From Microcoleus sp. bin48.metabat.b7b8b9.023 (GTDB taxonomy: Bacteria; Cyanobacteriota; Cyanobacteriia; Cyanobacteriales; Microcoleaceae), in NCBI RefSeq assembly GCF_013299185.1, contig NZ_JAAFKG010000004.1:62001-126000 (forward strand): a DNA stretch of 64,000 nucleotides. The letters run 5' to 3'. Below the pieces are notes generated by a model that saw only the letters and a list, made by a program, of their open reading frames with translations, was not told the origin of the DNA and ran no database searches. Both the position numbers and the translations under genes were made by a program. Position 1 is the stretch's first letter. Every line of letters begins with the position of its first letter. Shown here piece by piece: positions 17,804 to 27,719 of the stretch.

Positions 17804-20221
17804 TTAATTAGGGATTTTTTCGGGATTTTTGGTAGCGGCAAACTGTACTTTTTCTACTTGTTTGCTGGCGTCCATTTCGCTGAACAGTTGAATGGCGCGA
17901 TCGAAATTTTCTTGGGCTTTCTCGATGTTACCGAGTTTTTGTTCTGTCAGTGCGAGTTGATAGCAAGCTTCGGCTCGGTCTAATTTAGCGCTGGGCAGAT
18001 CGAGTATTTCTATTGCTTCTGCATGGTGCTGCATGGCTTGGTCAAATTCTCCTCGTTCTCGGTACAGGGCAGCTATACCGCTAAGAGCTTTGGCTTTGAC
18101 GGTGCTGTACTGGTTTTCGTCTGCCTGGGCGATCGCCTGACTGTACAAGCTCAAAGCTTTTTCTGGATCTCCGAGGTTTTTGTAAGTGCTGGCTAGAAAC
18201 ACTAACTTGTATCCCGTACCCACTAACTGACTCTCTTCGCGATCGGCATATAGTTTGTCGGCGAGTTCCTTGGCAGCTTTTTTGACTCCCACACAGGAGT
18301 TGAGAAAAGCTAACCCGACCTCGATCGAATAACTGTTAATCCCGATAATCCCGATTTCCTCCCGCGAATTTTTCATCTTGGCAAATATCTCCAGAGCTGG
18401 TTCTAATTCCAGCATTTCTATTTTGCAAAACCCTATATTGATTGCAGCGTTAAGTTTCCAAAATTCTAGATTAGCTTTTTGGCCGTTTTCCGGTTCGCTA
18501 TTTTTTGCTATATTTTGCAGACATTTAGTTGCTTTTCTTTCGGATATTTGGTGACATTCTATGGCTTGATTGATATCGCCCAATATTCTGTAAGAAACGC
18601 CTAAAATACTGTAAAGACCGCTCAAATAATAGTCAGAAGTCACATTGTTGACGATGCGAGTAGTTGCTGAAATTATTGGCTGCAAGAAACCTAGTTTATA
18701 GAGCGCTCGTCCGAGCTTGTAGTCTTTGGCAAACTGGATATTGATTTTTTTGAGGATGACGCTAGCGGCCTGCTCGAAACAGCTAATTGCCACGTAATGA
18801 TAGTAAGCTTCAAAAGCTTTCAGCGCATCTTCTACTGTTTCAATAATCTCGACGCTATCCGTCCAAAACTCGGCTGCTTTGCGGTTGGCGGTGTCCCAGT
18901 CTGCGGGCGAAAGCCGATCGACTGCTTCTTCTCTAATTGCTGGATGCACCCAGTATTCGCCTTTTTGGGACTCGACTAGCGATCGGTGCAACAGCGATTT
19001 AATGATTTGTCTGCGCCCAGCTTCGGGTACGTCCCAAAGCAGGCACAAAAGTCCGTCACTAGGGACTGTCGGCACGTCTTGATAGCGGTAACAGCCCAAG
19101 CGGCAGAGGAGTTGATAGGCTTCGGGATCTAATTCTTGCAGGCGGTTGAATTGACTGGTAACTAGATTTTTTAAGTCGGTTTCCACCAACGGATCGTCGC
19201 TATTTTCCAGCCAGTAGGCTGCCATATCTCCGTCAAAATCTTCTCGGATTGTGCCCCAAAGAATGCCCATGGCTTTGGCATTACCGCCGTAAACTTTGTG
19301 CATTTCCCCGAGTGCGACAGGATCTATTTTGATGTTGCGATCGCTAAAATACTGCTGCCAAGTTTCCACATCCAATCCCGGAAGCAGGTAGTGTTCGACG
19401 GTTACGTCAGAATCGCAAAGTCGATCGCGACTGGTAATCAGCGTTACCGACTGCACCGCCGCGTCAGCCAAAACTCGCAACAGTTCGACGTACAGCCGGT
19501 GCGGTTCAATAAACTTGCCTTGTCCGTCGAGGGCGGCTTCCAAGTTGTCAATCAAGACGCCGACTTTGAGAGTCTGAAGTTGCCGCTTCAGCCGCCCGAG
19601 GGTGACACCAAAGTCTGGCCCTGGTTCTTCTTGGAAGTCTTGCTTTAACCATTCTTCGATCGCACTCTCTAAGGCTGTGAGGTTTTCTGTCTCTTTTGCC
19701 ATCAGCAGTTCAATGACGCGATCGAACCCTTGAGATTTCAGGTACTGTCTGGCTAAAGTCGTTTTGCCCATACCGCCGGCACTTTGGATCACAATCACTT
19801 TAGCGCCTTGGGCGACCAAAGTATTCAGATCCTCGATCGCCTGAGACCTACCCAAAAAGTTGGGATTTTCGATTTCCAACTCCGAATCTAGCCCCAGAGA
19901 CGATCGCGGCGGAACAATTTGTCCCGACTGGGGTTCTAGTAAAGTGCTGCGCCAATATCGATCTATTACCGCTTGCAGGTTATCTCTTTTAACTTTTTCG
20001 CCTTCTCCAAACAAAGCTGAAAGGCGCTTCCACAAATTAGAAGCAGCATCCTTAACAGTCCCTACTCCATATCCTTCACTCTCTGCAACCTGTTGGTACG
20101 TCCTGCCTTGCACCCCCATCCATGCTTCGCGAAAGATCGCGCTGTCAAGGTTGTCAAGAGTTTTCAGGTTTCGAGCCACAAGTAACGAGTTAGTAAAATC
20201 CAGTGCTTGATCCGCTTCCAT
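17804..20221 (-). CDS. STAND NTPase: winged helix, NB-ARC, TPR
   Basis: 805-aa signalling ATPase of the STAND class. Residues 1-85 form a winged-helix-like domain common at the N-terminus of cyanobacterial NB-ARC proteins (YQQVAESEGYGVGTVKDAA). The NB-ARC module follows: P-loop QSAGGMGKTT at about 146-155, Walker B VGVLIDNLEA at about 220-229, sensor LITSRDR at about 262-268, then a second winged helix. Tetratricopeptide repeats fill about 500-790, clearest at NLGDPEKALSLYSQAI and RGEFDQAMQHHAEAIEIL. STAND proteins oligomerise on ligand sensing; the helix-rich repeats usually sense, and the N-terminus passes the signal. It is divergent, across 218 bp, from six tandem small NfeD-like genes, which may be partners. 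Ligand and output unknown. Confidence 0.88.
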   Translation of the reverse strand: MEADQALDFTNSLLVARNLKTLDNLDSAIFREAWMGVQGRTYQQVAESEGYGVGTVKDAASNLWKRLSALFGEGEKVKRDNLQAVIDRYWRSTLLEPQSGQIVPPRSSLGLDSELEIENPNFLGRSQAIEDLNTLVAQGAKVIVIQSAGGMGKTTLARQYLKSQGFDRVIELLMAKETENLTALESAIEEWLKQDFQEEPGPDFGVTLGRLKRQLQTLKVGVLIDNLEAALDGQGKFIEPHRLYVELLRVLADAAVQSVTLITSRDRLCDSDVTVEHYLLPGLDVETWQQYFSDRNIKIDPVALGEMHKVYGGNAKAMGILWGTIREDFDGDMAAYWLENSDDPLVETDLKNLVTSQFNRLQELDPEAYQLLCRLGCYRYQDVPTVPSDGLLCLLWDVPEAGRRQIIKSLLHRSLVESQKGEYWVHPAIREEAVDRLSPADWDTANRKAAEFWTDSVEIIETVEDALKAFEAYYHYVAISCFEQAASVILKKINIQFAKDYKLGRALYKLGFLQPIISATTRIVNNVTSDYYLSGLYSILGVSYRILGDINQAIECHQISERKATKCLQNIAKNSEPENGQKANLEFWKLNAAINIGFCKIEMLELEPALEIFAKMKNSREEIGIIGINSYSIEVGLAFLNSCVGVKKAAKELADKLYADREESQLVGTGYKLVFLASTYKNLGDPEKALSLYSQAIAQADENQYSTVKAKALSGIAALYRERGEFDQAMQHHAEAIEILDLPSAKLDRAEACYQLALTEQKLGNIEKAQENFDRAIQLFSEMDASKQVEKVQFAATKNPEKIPN

Positions 20222-20439
20222 TGAGTCACCAGGTTTAGCGTTACTTACCTATATGAAACAACTCTAACAGACTTTTTCCGACTCGCTTACACGCTCAAAC
20301 AGCCGACTTATAAGGACTTTTGCCGACTGACACAGCCGAGGTTGACCTGCCAGACTGTTGAGTGTGGAGGGGAAGTTGACCGACAAGCTTCTGACATCCG
20401 CAGCAATCAAGTCGAACATACATTCAGGAGCCAGCAGCT
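20222..20439. promoter_or_regulatory. Shared divergent promoter region of STAND and NfeD-like genes
   Basis: 218 bp separate the two divergent start codons. A TCAGGAGCCAGCAG ribosome site precedes the first small gene. No clear operator palindrome was found, so regulation is not evident. Confidence 0.4.
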
Positions 20440-20622
20440 ATGTCTATTAACACTGATGAAAAGGCGATCGTCGATGAAGCAATTCGCCCTCAAGAGTCCG
20501 GGCGGGTGCGCTTTCAAAGCACTTGGTGGCCTGCAAAATGCGATCGAGACATAACTTTTCACCCCGGCGATGTGGTTCGAGTTGTGGGAATTGACAACAT
20601 TACCCTGATTGTCACAGCCTAG
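20440..20622 (+). CDS. Small NfeD-like OB-fold protein, copy 1 of 6
   Basis: 60 aa, essentially only the OB-fold seen at the C-terminus of NfeD proteins. The shared pattern is EAIRP..SGRVRFQSTWWPA, then PGDVVRVVGIDNITLIV. In full NfeD proteins this domain is tethered to a membrane segment or protease domain; here it stands alone, with no membrane segment, so it is probably soluble. The ribosome site AGGAGCCAGCAGCT before the ATG is repeated at later copies, which supports all of them as real genes. Most similar to copy 2. Function unknown; the location suggests a partner of the divergent STAND protein. Confidence 0.8.
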   Translation: MSINTDEKAIVDEAIRPQESGRVRFQSTWWPAKCDRDITFHPGDVVRVVGIDNITLIVTA

Positions 20623-20757
20623 CTTTGACAGTTCACAGTTAACAGTTGACAGTTGACCGCAAGAGGGCGACCTCTACCTGGAAATTGGTAACGAGTCGAG
20701 CAATCAGTTTTTCGCATCTCAAAATTCAGCCAAACTTATAATCAGGAGCCAGCAATC

Positions 20758-20940
20758 ATGACTTTTGACAATTCCGAAAAAGCGATCGTCGATGAAGCAA
20801 TTCGCCCTCAAGAGTCCGGCCGCGTGCGCTTCCAAAACAGTTGGTGGCCTGCAAAATGCGAGCAAGAGATGACTTTTCAACCAGGTGACGTGGTTCGCGT
20901 CATCGGAATTGACAACATTACTCTGATTGTGGCAGCCTAG
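20758..20940 (+). CDS. Small NfeD-like OB-fold protein, copy 2 of 6
   Basis: 60 aa. Shares VDEAIRPQESGRVRFQ and WWPAKC with copy 1 and differs mainly in the first eight residues and a few surface positions. Preceded by TCAGGAGCCAGCAATC. The 135-bp gap before it contains short ACAGTTGACAGTT repeats. The close pair 1/2 looks like the most recent duplication. Confidence 0.8.
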   Translation: MTFDNSEKAIVDEAIRPQESGRVRFQNSWWPAKCEQEMTFQPGDVVRVIGIDNITLIVAA

Positions 20941-21024
20941 CTATCGATCGAGCCAACGAATCGAGTCCTACAAGTTTTTACCTCTCAAGAATCCGACGAA
21001 TCTGCACTCAGGAGTCCTAAAGTT

Positions 21025-21207
21025 ATGAGTCTCAACCATTTGAAAAAAGCGGTCGTAGAAGAAGAAATCCGTCCAGGTCAATCCGGTCGCGTCCGTTTTC
21101 AAAGCACTTGGTGGCCTGCGAAGTGCGATCGAGACGTAACTTTGAAACCCGGTGAAGTGGTTCGTGTCCTGGCACTTGAGAACATGACTCTGATAGTTGA
21201 AGCGTAG
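21025..21207 (+). CDS. Small NfeD-like OB-fold protein, copy 3 of 6
   Basis: 60 aa, with VEEEIRPGQSGRVRF and WWPAKCDRDVTLKPGEVVRV. Forms a sub-group with copy 4 (both have EEEIRP and LKPG). Ribosome site CAGGAGTCCTAAAG. Gap to copy 2 is 84 bp. Confidence 0.8.
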   Translation: MSLNHLKKAVVEEEIRPGQSGRVRFQSTWWPAKCDRDVTLKPGEVVRVLALENMTLIVEA

Positions 21208-21291
21208 TTGGAAATTAAGGATTTACCGAGTCTGGTTATAAGTTTATCGCCTTTGAAGGTTACAAAGAATTTGAAATTGGGAGCCAAAAAT

Positions 21292-21474
21292 ATGACTGTC
21301 AGCGATTTGGAAAGAGCGATCGTAGAAGAAGAAATTCGACCCGACCAATGCGGTCGCGTGCGCTTCCAGAGCAGTTGGTGGCCGGCGAAGTGCGATCTAC
21401 AAATAACTTTGAAACCCGGTGCTGTGGTTCGAGTCCTGAGACTTGACAACATTACTCTAGTAGTTGAAGCTTAG
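21292..21474 (+). CDS. Small NfeD-like OB-fold protein, copy 4 of 6
   Basis: 60 aa, starting at the ATG at 21292 after GGGAGCCAAAAAT. The frame is open back to 21208, but the conserved length and ribosome site favour 21292. Carries RPDQCGRVRFQSSWWPAKC, with an extra Cys in place of Ser in the RP..SGRV motif. Gap to copy 3 is 84 bp, the same as between copies 2 and 3. Confidence 0.8.
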   Translation: MTVSDLERAIVEEEIRPDQCGRVRFQSSWWPAKCDLQITLKPGAVVRVLRLDNITLVVEA

Positions 21475-21508
21475 TTCGGAAAAACTCTGAGGTGGGGAGT
21501 AGTCAGTC

Positions 21509-21541
21509 GATTTTAGATTTTAGATTTTAGATTTTAGATTT
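21509..21541. repeat. Heptamer array (GATTTTA)n between NfeD-like copies 4 and 5
   Basis: About four and a half copies of the heptamer also found at the rodA and nagA starts. Lies in the 280-bp gap, the longest in the array, otherwise without features. Confidence 0.85.
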
Positions 21542-21754
21542 ACACTCTCATTAAATCTGAGAGCTTGAAAGTCAGTCTAAAATCAGGATCTGCCAGACTC
21601 AAGTTGAGGATTTGTATCGGTTTGTAGAAGGCAGAATTTAAGTTCCCGCTTGCAATTGTTGGGATAAGAAATCTGACCATTTAATCGAACTGAAAAAGCG
21701 CGAGCTTTTTGCATCCAAAAGTCAAACACAACCTATCTTCAGGAGCCATCCGCC

Positions 21755-22150
21755 ATGTCTACTAACTATGTCGAAGAAGCAAGCTTTATTGAAGAAGAAG
21801 GAATCTTAGCCTTCGCTGATGAGGAAAAAGTGGACAGTGTTAATCAAGCAAAATCAGCCGTCTCCGGTGCGGAAAAGTCCAGCACCGATGTAGCAGAAGA
21901 GACGGCGGCCGGTGAGGAAAAACCCGCTGTCGGCGATGCAGAAACAGTCCATACTCATCTAGCGCCAAAAGATATCGCCCCAGACCAAAAAGCGATCGTC
22001 GAAGAAGAAATTCGTCCGGGAGAATCTGGTCGCGTGCGCTTTCAAAGCAGTTGGTGGCCTGCAACATCTGACCAAGAAATTACTTTTAAACCCGGAGAAG
22101 CGGTTCGAGTCATCGCCATTGACAATGTGACTCTGATTGTGGAAGGGTAA
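21755..22150 (+). CDS. NfeD-like OB-fold protein with acidic N-terminal extension, copy 5 of 6
   Basis: 131 aa: an acidic, low-complexity N-terminal half (residues 1-70, rich in Glu/Ala/Asp, no membrane segment) joined to the same OB-fold (about 75-131; EEEIRPGESGRVRFQSSWWP). Here WWPAT replaces the WWPAKC of the others, so the Lys-Cys pair is lost. Ribosome site CAGGAGCCATCCGCC. The extension makes this copy a candidate scaffold or adaptor among the six; that is inference. Confidence 0.78.
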   Translation: MSTNYVEEASFIEEEGILAFADEEKVDSVNQAKSAVSGAEKSSTDVAEETAAGEEKPAVGDAETVHTHLAPKDIAPDQKAIVEEEIRPGESGRVRFQSSWWPATSDQEITFKPGEAVRVIAIDNVTLIVEG

Positions 22151-22313
22151 TTGCAAAGCATCTGTCTGTGGGGAGTCATACCATTTTCGATTTTCGATTT
22201 GAGATTGGGAGATTTGCGGATTTGGGGATTGATGAATGCTTAATTAATTGGTGAACACCTCAGAAACTGTTCGCATTCAAAACAATTCCAACCCATTTTT
22301 AGGAGCAGCAATC

Positions 22314-22502
22314 ATGTTTTTTGACTATGTTGAAGAAGCAATCGTTGCAGAAGAAATTCGACCGGGTGAATGTGGCCGCGTCCGCTTTCAATGTAGTTGG
22401 TGGCCCGCTAAGTGCGATAAAGGCATAACTTTTAAACCCGGGGAGCTGGTTTATGTGGTAGGAATTGACAAGATTACTTTATTGGTGGAGGGTATAGCTT
22501 GA
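22314..22502 (+). CDS. Small NfeD-like OB-fold protein, copy 6 of 6
   Basis: 62 aa. The ATG at 22314 follows TTAGGAGCAGCAATC, the same leader as the other copies; the upstream in-frame start at 22248 has none. Carries EEIRPGECGRVRFQCSWWPA, with two extra Cys residues, and PGELVYVVGIDKITLLVEG. The most diverged of the six. Confidence 0.78.
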   Translation: MFFDYVEEAIVAEEIRPGECGRVRFQCSWWPAKCDKGITFKPGELVYVVGIDKITLLVEGIA

Positions 22503-22715
22503 AATGCGGGAATTTGCGATCGCGCTGCCGCCTAGGCGGATCTCTCTTCAAATCTCTTCAAAAGCGCGATCGTACTTTTGACCCGTATTCTCTTCCATCT
22601 TCTAGCGTTGAACCTCAACAACAGGTATATGTCGGCACTATTGCCGGCATTTTTTTGCAGAGTTGACAATGCCGATCTTATGCAGTCCAAGACGCAACTG
22701 TCACATTAAATAAAG

Positions 22716-22776
22716 GTACGTTGTTGCGCTTGGGCGCTCTTTGATATATAAAGATCGCCCAAGCGCAGCTACGTAC
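22716..22776. repeat. Palindromic repeat GTACGTTGTTGCGCTT, copy A
   Basis: Ends GTACGT and ACGTAC; inner arms TGCGCTTGGGCG and CGCCCAAGCGCA. A second copy is at 49313-49371, and its first bases recur inside the MITE at 17142. It overlaps the most upstream possible start of the deacetylase frame, which argues against that start. Confidence 0.75.
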
Positions 22777-22884
22777 TTATTTTTTGCAGAGTTGAGGAGG
22801 GCGATCGATCTTATGGCATCAGCCATAAATTGTGGTAATCTGACATCAATCCACTTTCATGCTCGATCGAGCTTTCATCCAGCT

Positions 22885-23586
22885 ATGCGGATCGGTAAAA
22901 ATTTACAAAAGTTTCTGCTGTTCACAATAGCATTGTTTTTTGCAGCATCGCTACTGATTAACGTTACTAAATTCCACAATTATTTTGGCATCAACCGCGC
23001 CGACACTCAAGAGAAAGTGGTGGCGCTTACCTACGACGACGGCCCCTATCCTCCCTATACAAATCAACTTTTAGATATCTTAGACCGCTATCGAGTTAAA
23101 GCAACTTTTTTTGAAATCGGCCGCAATATTGAGAAACATCCAGAAATTGTAAAAATGATTGTGGCGAGGGGCGATGAGTTGGCAAACCATTCCTACTCGC
23201 ACAAAGATATGATGTTTAAACCCCGGGAATATTTGCTGTCTGAGATTGAAAAAACGGACAAACTTTTACAGGAATTGGGCGTTAAGCAAGAGAGTATTAC
23301 TTTTCGGCCACCTTGGGGGCGGAGATTTGTAGGTTTGTCTTATTTGGTTTCCCAAATGCACAAAAAATTGATTATGTGGGATGTGGATTCTCAAGATTAT
23401 GAGAAAACACACACGGCTGAGGATATCGCAAATCAGGTGATCGACAATGTGCGATCGGGTTCGATTGTGGTGATGCACGATGGCGGGGGCGATCGCTCGA
23501 AAACCGTATTAGCAACTGAGATAATTGTCAAGTCTTTGCAGTCAAAAGGTTATCAATTTAAAACTGTTTCTGAGTTGTTGAAATAA
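22885..23586 (+). CDS. Polysaccharide deacetylase (NodB family), membrane anchored
   Basis: Removes acetyl groups from N-acetylated glycans (chitin, peptidoglycan or capsular sugar) outside the membrane. From the ATG at 22885 the protein has 233 aa: a basic start then one hydrophobic anchor (LLFTIALFFAASLLI), then the NodB domain. Motif 1 is LTYDDGP (catalytic base and metal Asp), motif 2 HSYSH (metal ligands), motif 3 RPPWG, motif 4 DVDSQDY, motif 5 IVVMHDGG. All metal-binding residues are present. The frame continues upstream to 22741 (TTG), but that part overlaps a dispersed palindrome and hides the anchor, so I prefer 22885; 22813 is an alternative. Confidence 0.85.
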   Translation: MRIGKNLQKFLLFTIALFFAASLLINVTKFHNYFGINRADTQEKVVALTYDDGPYPPYTNQLLDILDRYRVKATFFEIGRNIEKHPEIVKMIVARGDELANHSYSHKDMMFKPREYLLSEIEKTDKLLQELGVKQESITFRPPWGRRFVGLSYLVSQMHKKLIMWDVDSQDYEKTHTAEDIANQVIDNVRSGSIVVMHDGGGDRSKTVLATEIIVKSLQSKGYQFKTVSELLK

Positions 23587-23750
23587 TTAGACCTCTTGCA
23601 AAATAATTTTATGCTACGAGCTAGGGTTTGGCTTAAGTGGAGCAGATTGCAGGTTAGATCGGCACTTGACAATTATGAGTTAGCTCTCAGGTCTAAAACT
23701 CAAAACCTTTAATTGTAACTCGTGATTTTTTTTGCAAGAGGTCTATTATC
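23587..23750. repeat. Inverted-repeat element with AGACCTCTTGCAAAA ends
   Basis: Ends AGACCTCTTGCAAAA (about 23589) and TTTTGCAAGAGGTCT (about 23731-23745) bound about 155 bp between the convergent deacetylase and NHL genes. Related ends (TAGACTTCTTGC) bound the element at 43516-43640. Confidence 0.65.
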
Positions 23751-23761
23751 AACATTTCGGA

Positions 23762-25402
<1,641 letters not shown>

Positions 25403-25560
25403 GGATATCTCCTTGGTAGGGCCTGAGTAATTTTTACACTCCTTTAATTTAGCGGGAAGTTTCGCCAGATGGGGGAAAAGCTGGTTAAAGCTGGGTTTTT
25501 GGCCACAGGCAAGATGCCTGTGTCACAAGATGGGGGCGAGGGGGGCGATCGTCTTGTTAG

Positions 25561-25597
25561 TTTGAATACTTTAGTCTGTAGAACTTTGGTATTCAAA
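25561..25597 (+). promoter_or_regulatory. Candidate controller-protein operator upstream of the RM controller gene
   Basis: Two outer 9-bp arms, TTTGAATAC (25561-25569) and GTATTCAAA (25589-25597), are perfect inverted repeats. The left part, AATACTTTAGTCTG, resembles the perfect palindrome AATACTATAGTATT in front of the methyltransferase gene. It ends 18 bp before the controller ATG. C-proteins of RM systems bind paired palindromes at this place; binding here is inferred. Confidence 0.5.
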
Positions 25598-25615
25598 ACC
25601 TTAATATCTCTATTT

Positions 25616-25867
25616 ATGCAGCCTAGCAAACTCGACCAAATATTAGGATTAGAAATACAGCGTCGTCGAATAGAGAAACGTTGGTCACAAGAATATCTAG
25701 CAGAAGTCACAGGTCTGCACAGAACCTATATCAGCCAGCTTGAGCGAGGACTGAAAAGTCCATCTGTTAGAGTTCTGAGTCACATTACAAATGCTTTGGA
25801 CATAACAATGGGTGAGTTTTTACGAGTTGTAGAGGAACTATTGAGTGCTGACGGAAAACGAGATTGA
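25616..25867 (+). CDS. XRE-type controller protein of the restriction-modification system
   Basis: 83-aa helix-turn-helix protein: LGLEIQRRRIEKRWSQEYLAEVTGLHRTYISQLERG is a classic Cro/CI-type HTH (recognition helix in HRTYISQLERG). Small XRE proteins next to type II nucleases are C-proteins, which time expression so that methylation comes first. The ATG at 25616 gives the usual C-protein length; I see no Shine-Dalgarno, which fits the leaderless transcripts common for this family. The upstream part of the frame (to 25469) has no HTH content. It overlaps the nuclease gene by 23 bp. Confidence 0.8.
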   Translation: MQPSKLDQILGLEIQRRRIEKRWSQEYLAEVTGLHRTYISQLERGLKSPSVRVLSHITNALDITMGEFLRVVEELLSADGKRD

Positions 25868-26594
25868 AAGATTGAGGGAAGCCATTATTGCTACCATTGC
25901 ATCTCCAGTTATCGGATCGATAGAGGATTATACTTGGGAAGCAATTTTTCATTATGTCAAGGATATTCCTTTATCAGATCCAGCATTAGGACGTAGCAAA
26001 CTCCTCTATGATGCTGTTGACACCACCACTGCAACTGGTTGGTCACTCAAATCTCTTCAACTGAATAGTCTTACGGTTGTCAATACATTTTGGTTTGTCA
26101 TTCAGAGAGCAGATGTTATCAAAAAAGCCGCCCAACTTGGTTTTCCTGGTCTGACTGAAAAATCCTCACCTGCTGAACTAGGAGCGGCTATTGTTCAGCA
26201 TTGGAACGAGAAAATTATATCAAGTCAGGCAGCACAGAACATTACGAATAGCTATGAAGCCATACTATTGAAAACCATTAGAGGGTATGAATATGTCTAC
26301 TGTGAATTCTCTCTTAGTGTACTTGACCCAAATACTTTTTCTTGGGCTTGGACAGTTGATAGAAATACTGGAAAATCAGGAGCAGGACTACAAGGCAGTA
26401 TTGCAGGTAAGCCAGAGTTAGTTTGGTACAAAAATCAAAAGCAACTTTTCAAAGCTAGAACCATTCCTCCAGAAGCCGTTCGCATCAAGGTTGAGCGAAC
26501 TCGTCTCACAATTGATCGATATGTGCAGACTATACTCTCTGCTTTGCAAGATCAACTCAGTACACAGTCTTTTGACAGTGAACTTGGAGAATAG
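25845..26594 (+). CDS. Probable type II restriction endonuclease
   Basis: 249-aa protein, not recognised by motif alone, identified by position: it overlaps the controller gene (GTG start at 25845, coupled translation likely) and converges with a C5-cytosine methyltransferase, overlapping its 3' end by 38 bp. The stretch TATGWSLKSLQLNS (about residues 62-76) could be part of an active site, but I cannot assign catalytic residues. AT-rich relative to the flanking housekeeping genes, consistent with transfer. The recognition sequence cannot be read from sequence. Confidence 0.65.
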   Translation: MLTENEIERLREAIIATIASPVIGSIEDYTWEAIFHYVKDIPLSDPALGRSKLLYDAVDTTTATGWSLKSLQLNSLTVVNTFWFVIQRADVIKKAAQLGFPGLTEKSSPAELGAAIVQHWNEKIISSQAAQNITNSYEAILLKTIRGYEYVYCEFSLSVLDPNTFSWAWTVDRNTGKSGAGLQGSIAGKPELVWYKNQKQLFKARTIPPEAVRIKVERTRLTIDRYVQTILSALQDQLSTQSFDSELGE

Positions 26595-27714
26595 ATGCAG
26601 CTATTGCTTTACCTAGAAGTGGGGGTACTGATTCTCCTATTTGAGAAGCCATATCAGTGTACGTTCCCAGGAAGTGAAAGTTATCTGGGTAAGAATGCAA
26701 TCTTGCAGCTTCACGGATTGTAATTGTCCGATTTTGGGTTGGATGAAAAAACCTGCCCGATCCTGGATGGAAAACCCATCTTGTGATAGTTCTTGCTGGC
26801 TTATCCCAGTAAAGCCTTCCATAGGCACCGCTATAGTGCTTTTTAGGAGCTAATTCAGGTGGCAAATCTCTAGCATCTTGCCCTTCTCTAAGAAGACGCA
26901 CTCTTGACATTTGAATGGGACTCAAAGCACGAGCAACGTGATTGAAAAGTTTCGTACTTCCATTACGTATCATTGCTTGGTACGCAGTTTGGGCTGGAAA
27001 AGGATAAACTTCAGCATTATATTCCTCTCCTGCGTTCAATGACGGCAAATCTCCAATCGCATCTCTAACTGTGACGACTGAAGAAATGTTTGATGTTAGG
27101 AGACTAAGTTGGTAGCAAGATTTCACAGATCTATAATCACTTCTAATCTCACCAGCGTGTGTAGCTTCAGGGAATTGAAGCGGTTTATCTAAACTAGCCA
27201 GGAAAAAAGCTCTCGATCTCGTCTGCGGTACTCCATAATGCGCGGAGTTTAGCGATCCATAAGTGACTTTATAACCTTGCGACTCAAGTTGCTGTATAAT
27301 TTCATTCTTAACTACACCACCATAAGCTTTCAAGATTTCAGGTACGTTCTCCATAACAACGTAAAGGGGTCTAAATTCCTGTACGAATTCTAAAAATGTC
27401 CGATATAACTGATTGCGAGAGTCGCTGAGGTAGCGATAGTCAGCAGGAATATTTCTTGAAAATCCTTGGCATGGGGGGCCGCCTATCAACGCTGTTAGTT
27501 CCTCCCTCTGCAAACCCAAACACAATCGCAAATCCAAAGGATTGAGCTCGCGTATATCCTGATGAACAATTTTGGTGTTTGGGTAATTGTGCTTATAGGT
27601 GGCTAGGGCTTTCGCATCCACCTCGATCGCACATAAAGATTCAAAACCAGCCAGATGAAATCCTGTAGTCAAGCCACCCGCACCAGAAAATAAGTCAATA
27701 GTCTTATATGTCAT
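26557..27714 (-). CDS. DNA (cytosine-5) methyltransferase, type II
   Basis: 385 aa, methylates C5 of cytosine in a specific site and protects it from the cognate nuclease. Motif I IDLFSGAGGLTTGFHLAGF (residues 5-24), motif IV LIGGPPCQGFSR with catalytic Cys (about 80), motif VI YVVMENVPEIL, motif VIII QTRSRAFFL, motif IX near TRWVFHPGSGRFFHP and motif X near QIGESVPPLLGKAIA. All core motifs are intact; the variable region (about 190-290) reads the target site. A palindrome sits 6 bp before the ATG at 27714. Confidence 0.93.
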   Translation of the reverse strand: MTYKTIDLFSGAGGLTTGFHLAGFESLCAIEVDAKALATYKHNYPNTKIVHQDIRELNPLDLRLCLGLQREELTALIGGPPCQGFSRNIPADYRYLSDSRNQLYRTFLEFVQEFRPLYVVMENVPEILKAYGGVVKNEIIQQLESQGYKVTYGSLNSAHYGVPQTRSRAFFLASLDKPLQFPEATHAGEIRSDYRSVKSCYQLSLLTSNISSVVTVRDAIGDLPSLNAGEEYNAEVYPFPAQTAYQAMIRNGSTKLFNHVARALSPIQMSRVRLLREGQDARDLPPELAPKKHYSGAYGRLYWDKPARTITRWVFHPGSGRFFHPTQNRTITIREAARLHSYPDNFHFLGTYTDMASQIGESVPPLLGKAIAASILQVHCQKTVY

Positions 27715-27719
27715 GCTCG

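Noticed and set aside
22741-22884. Longer start for the polysaccharide deacetylase
   Set aside because: It begins within a dispersed palindrome and would bury the signal anchor; 22885 fits better.
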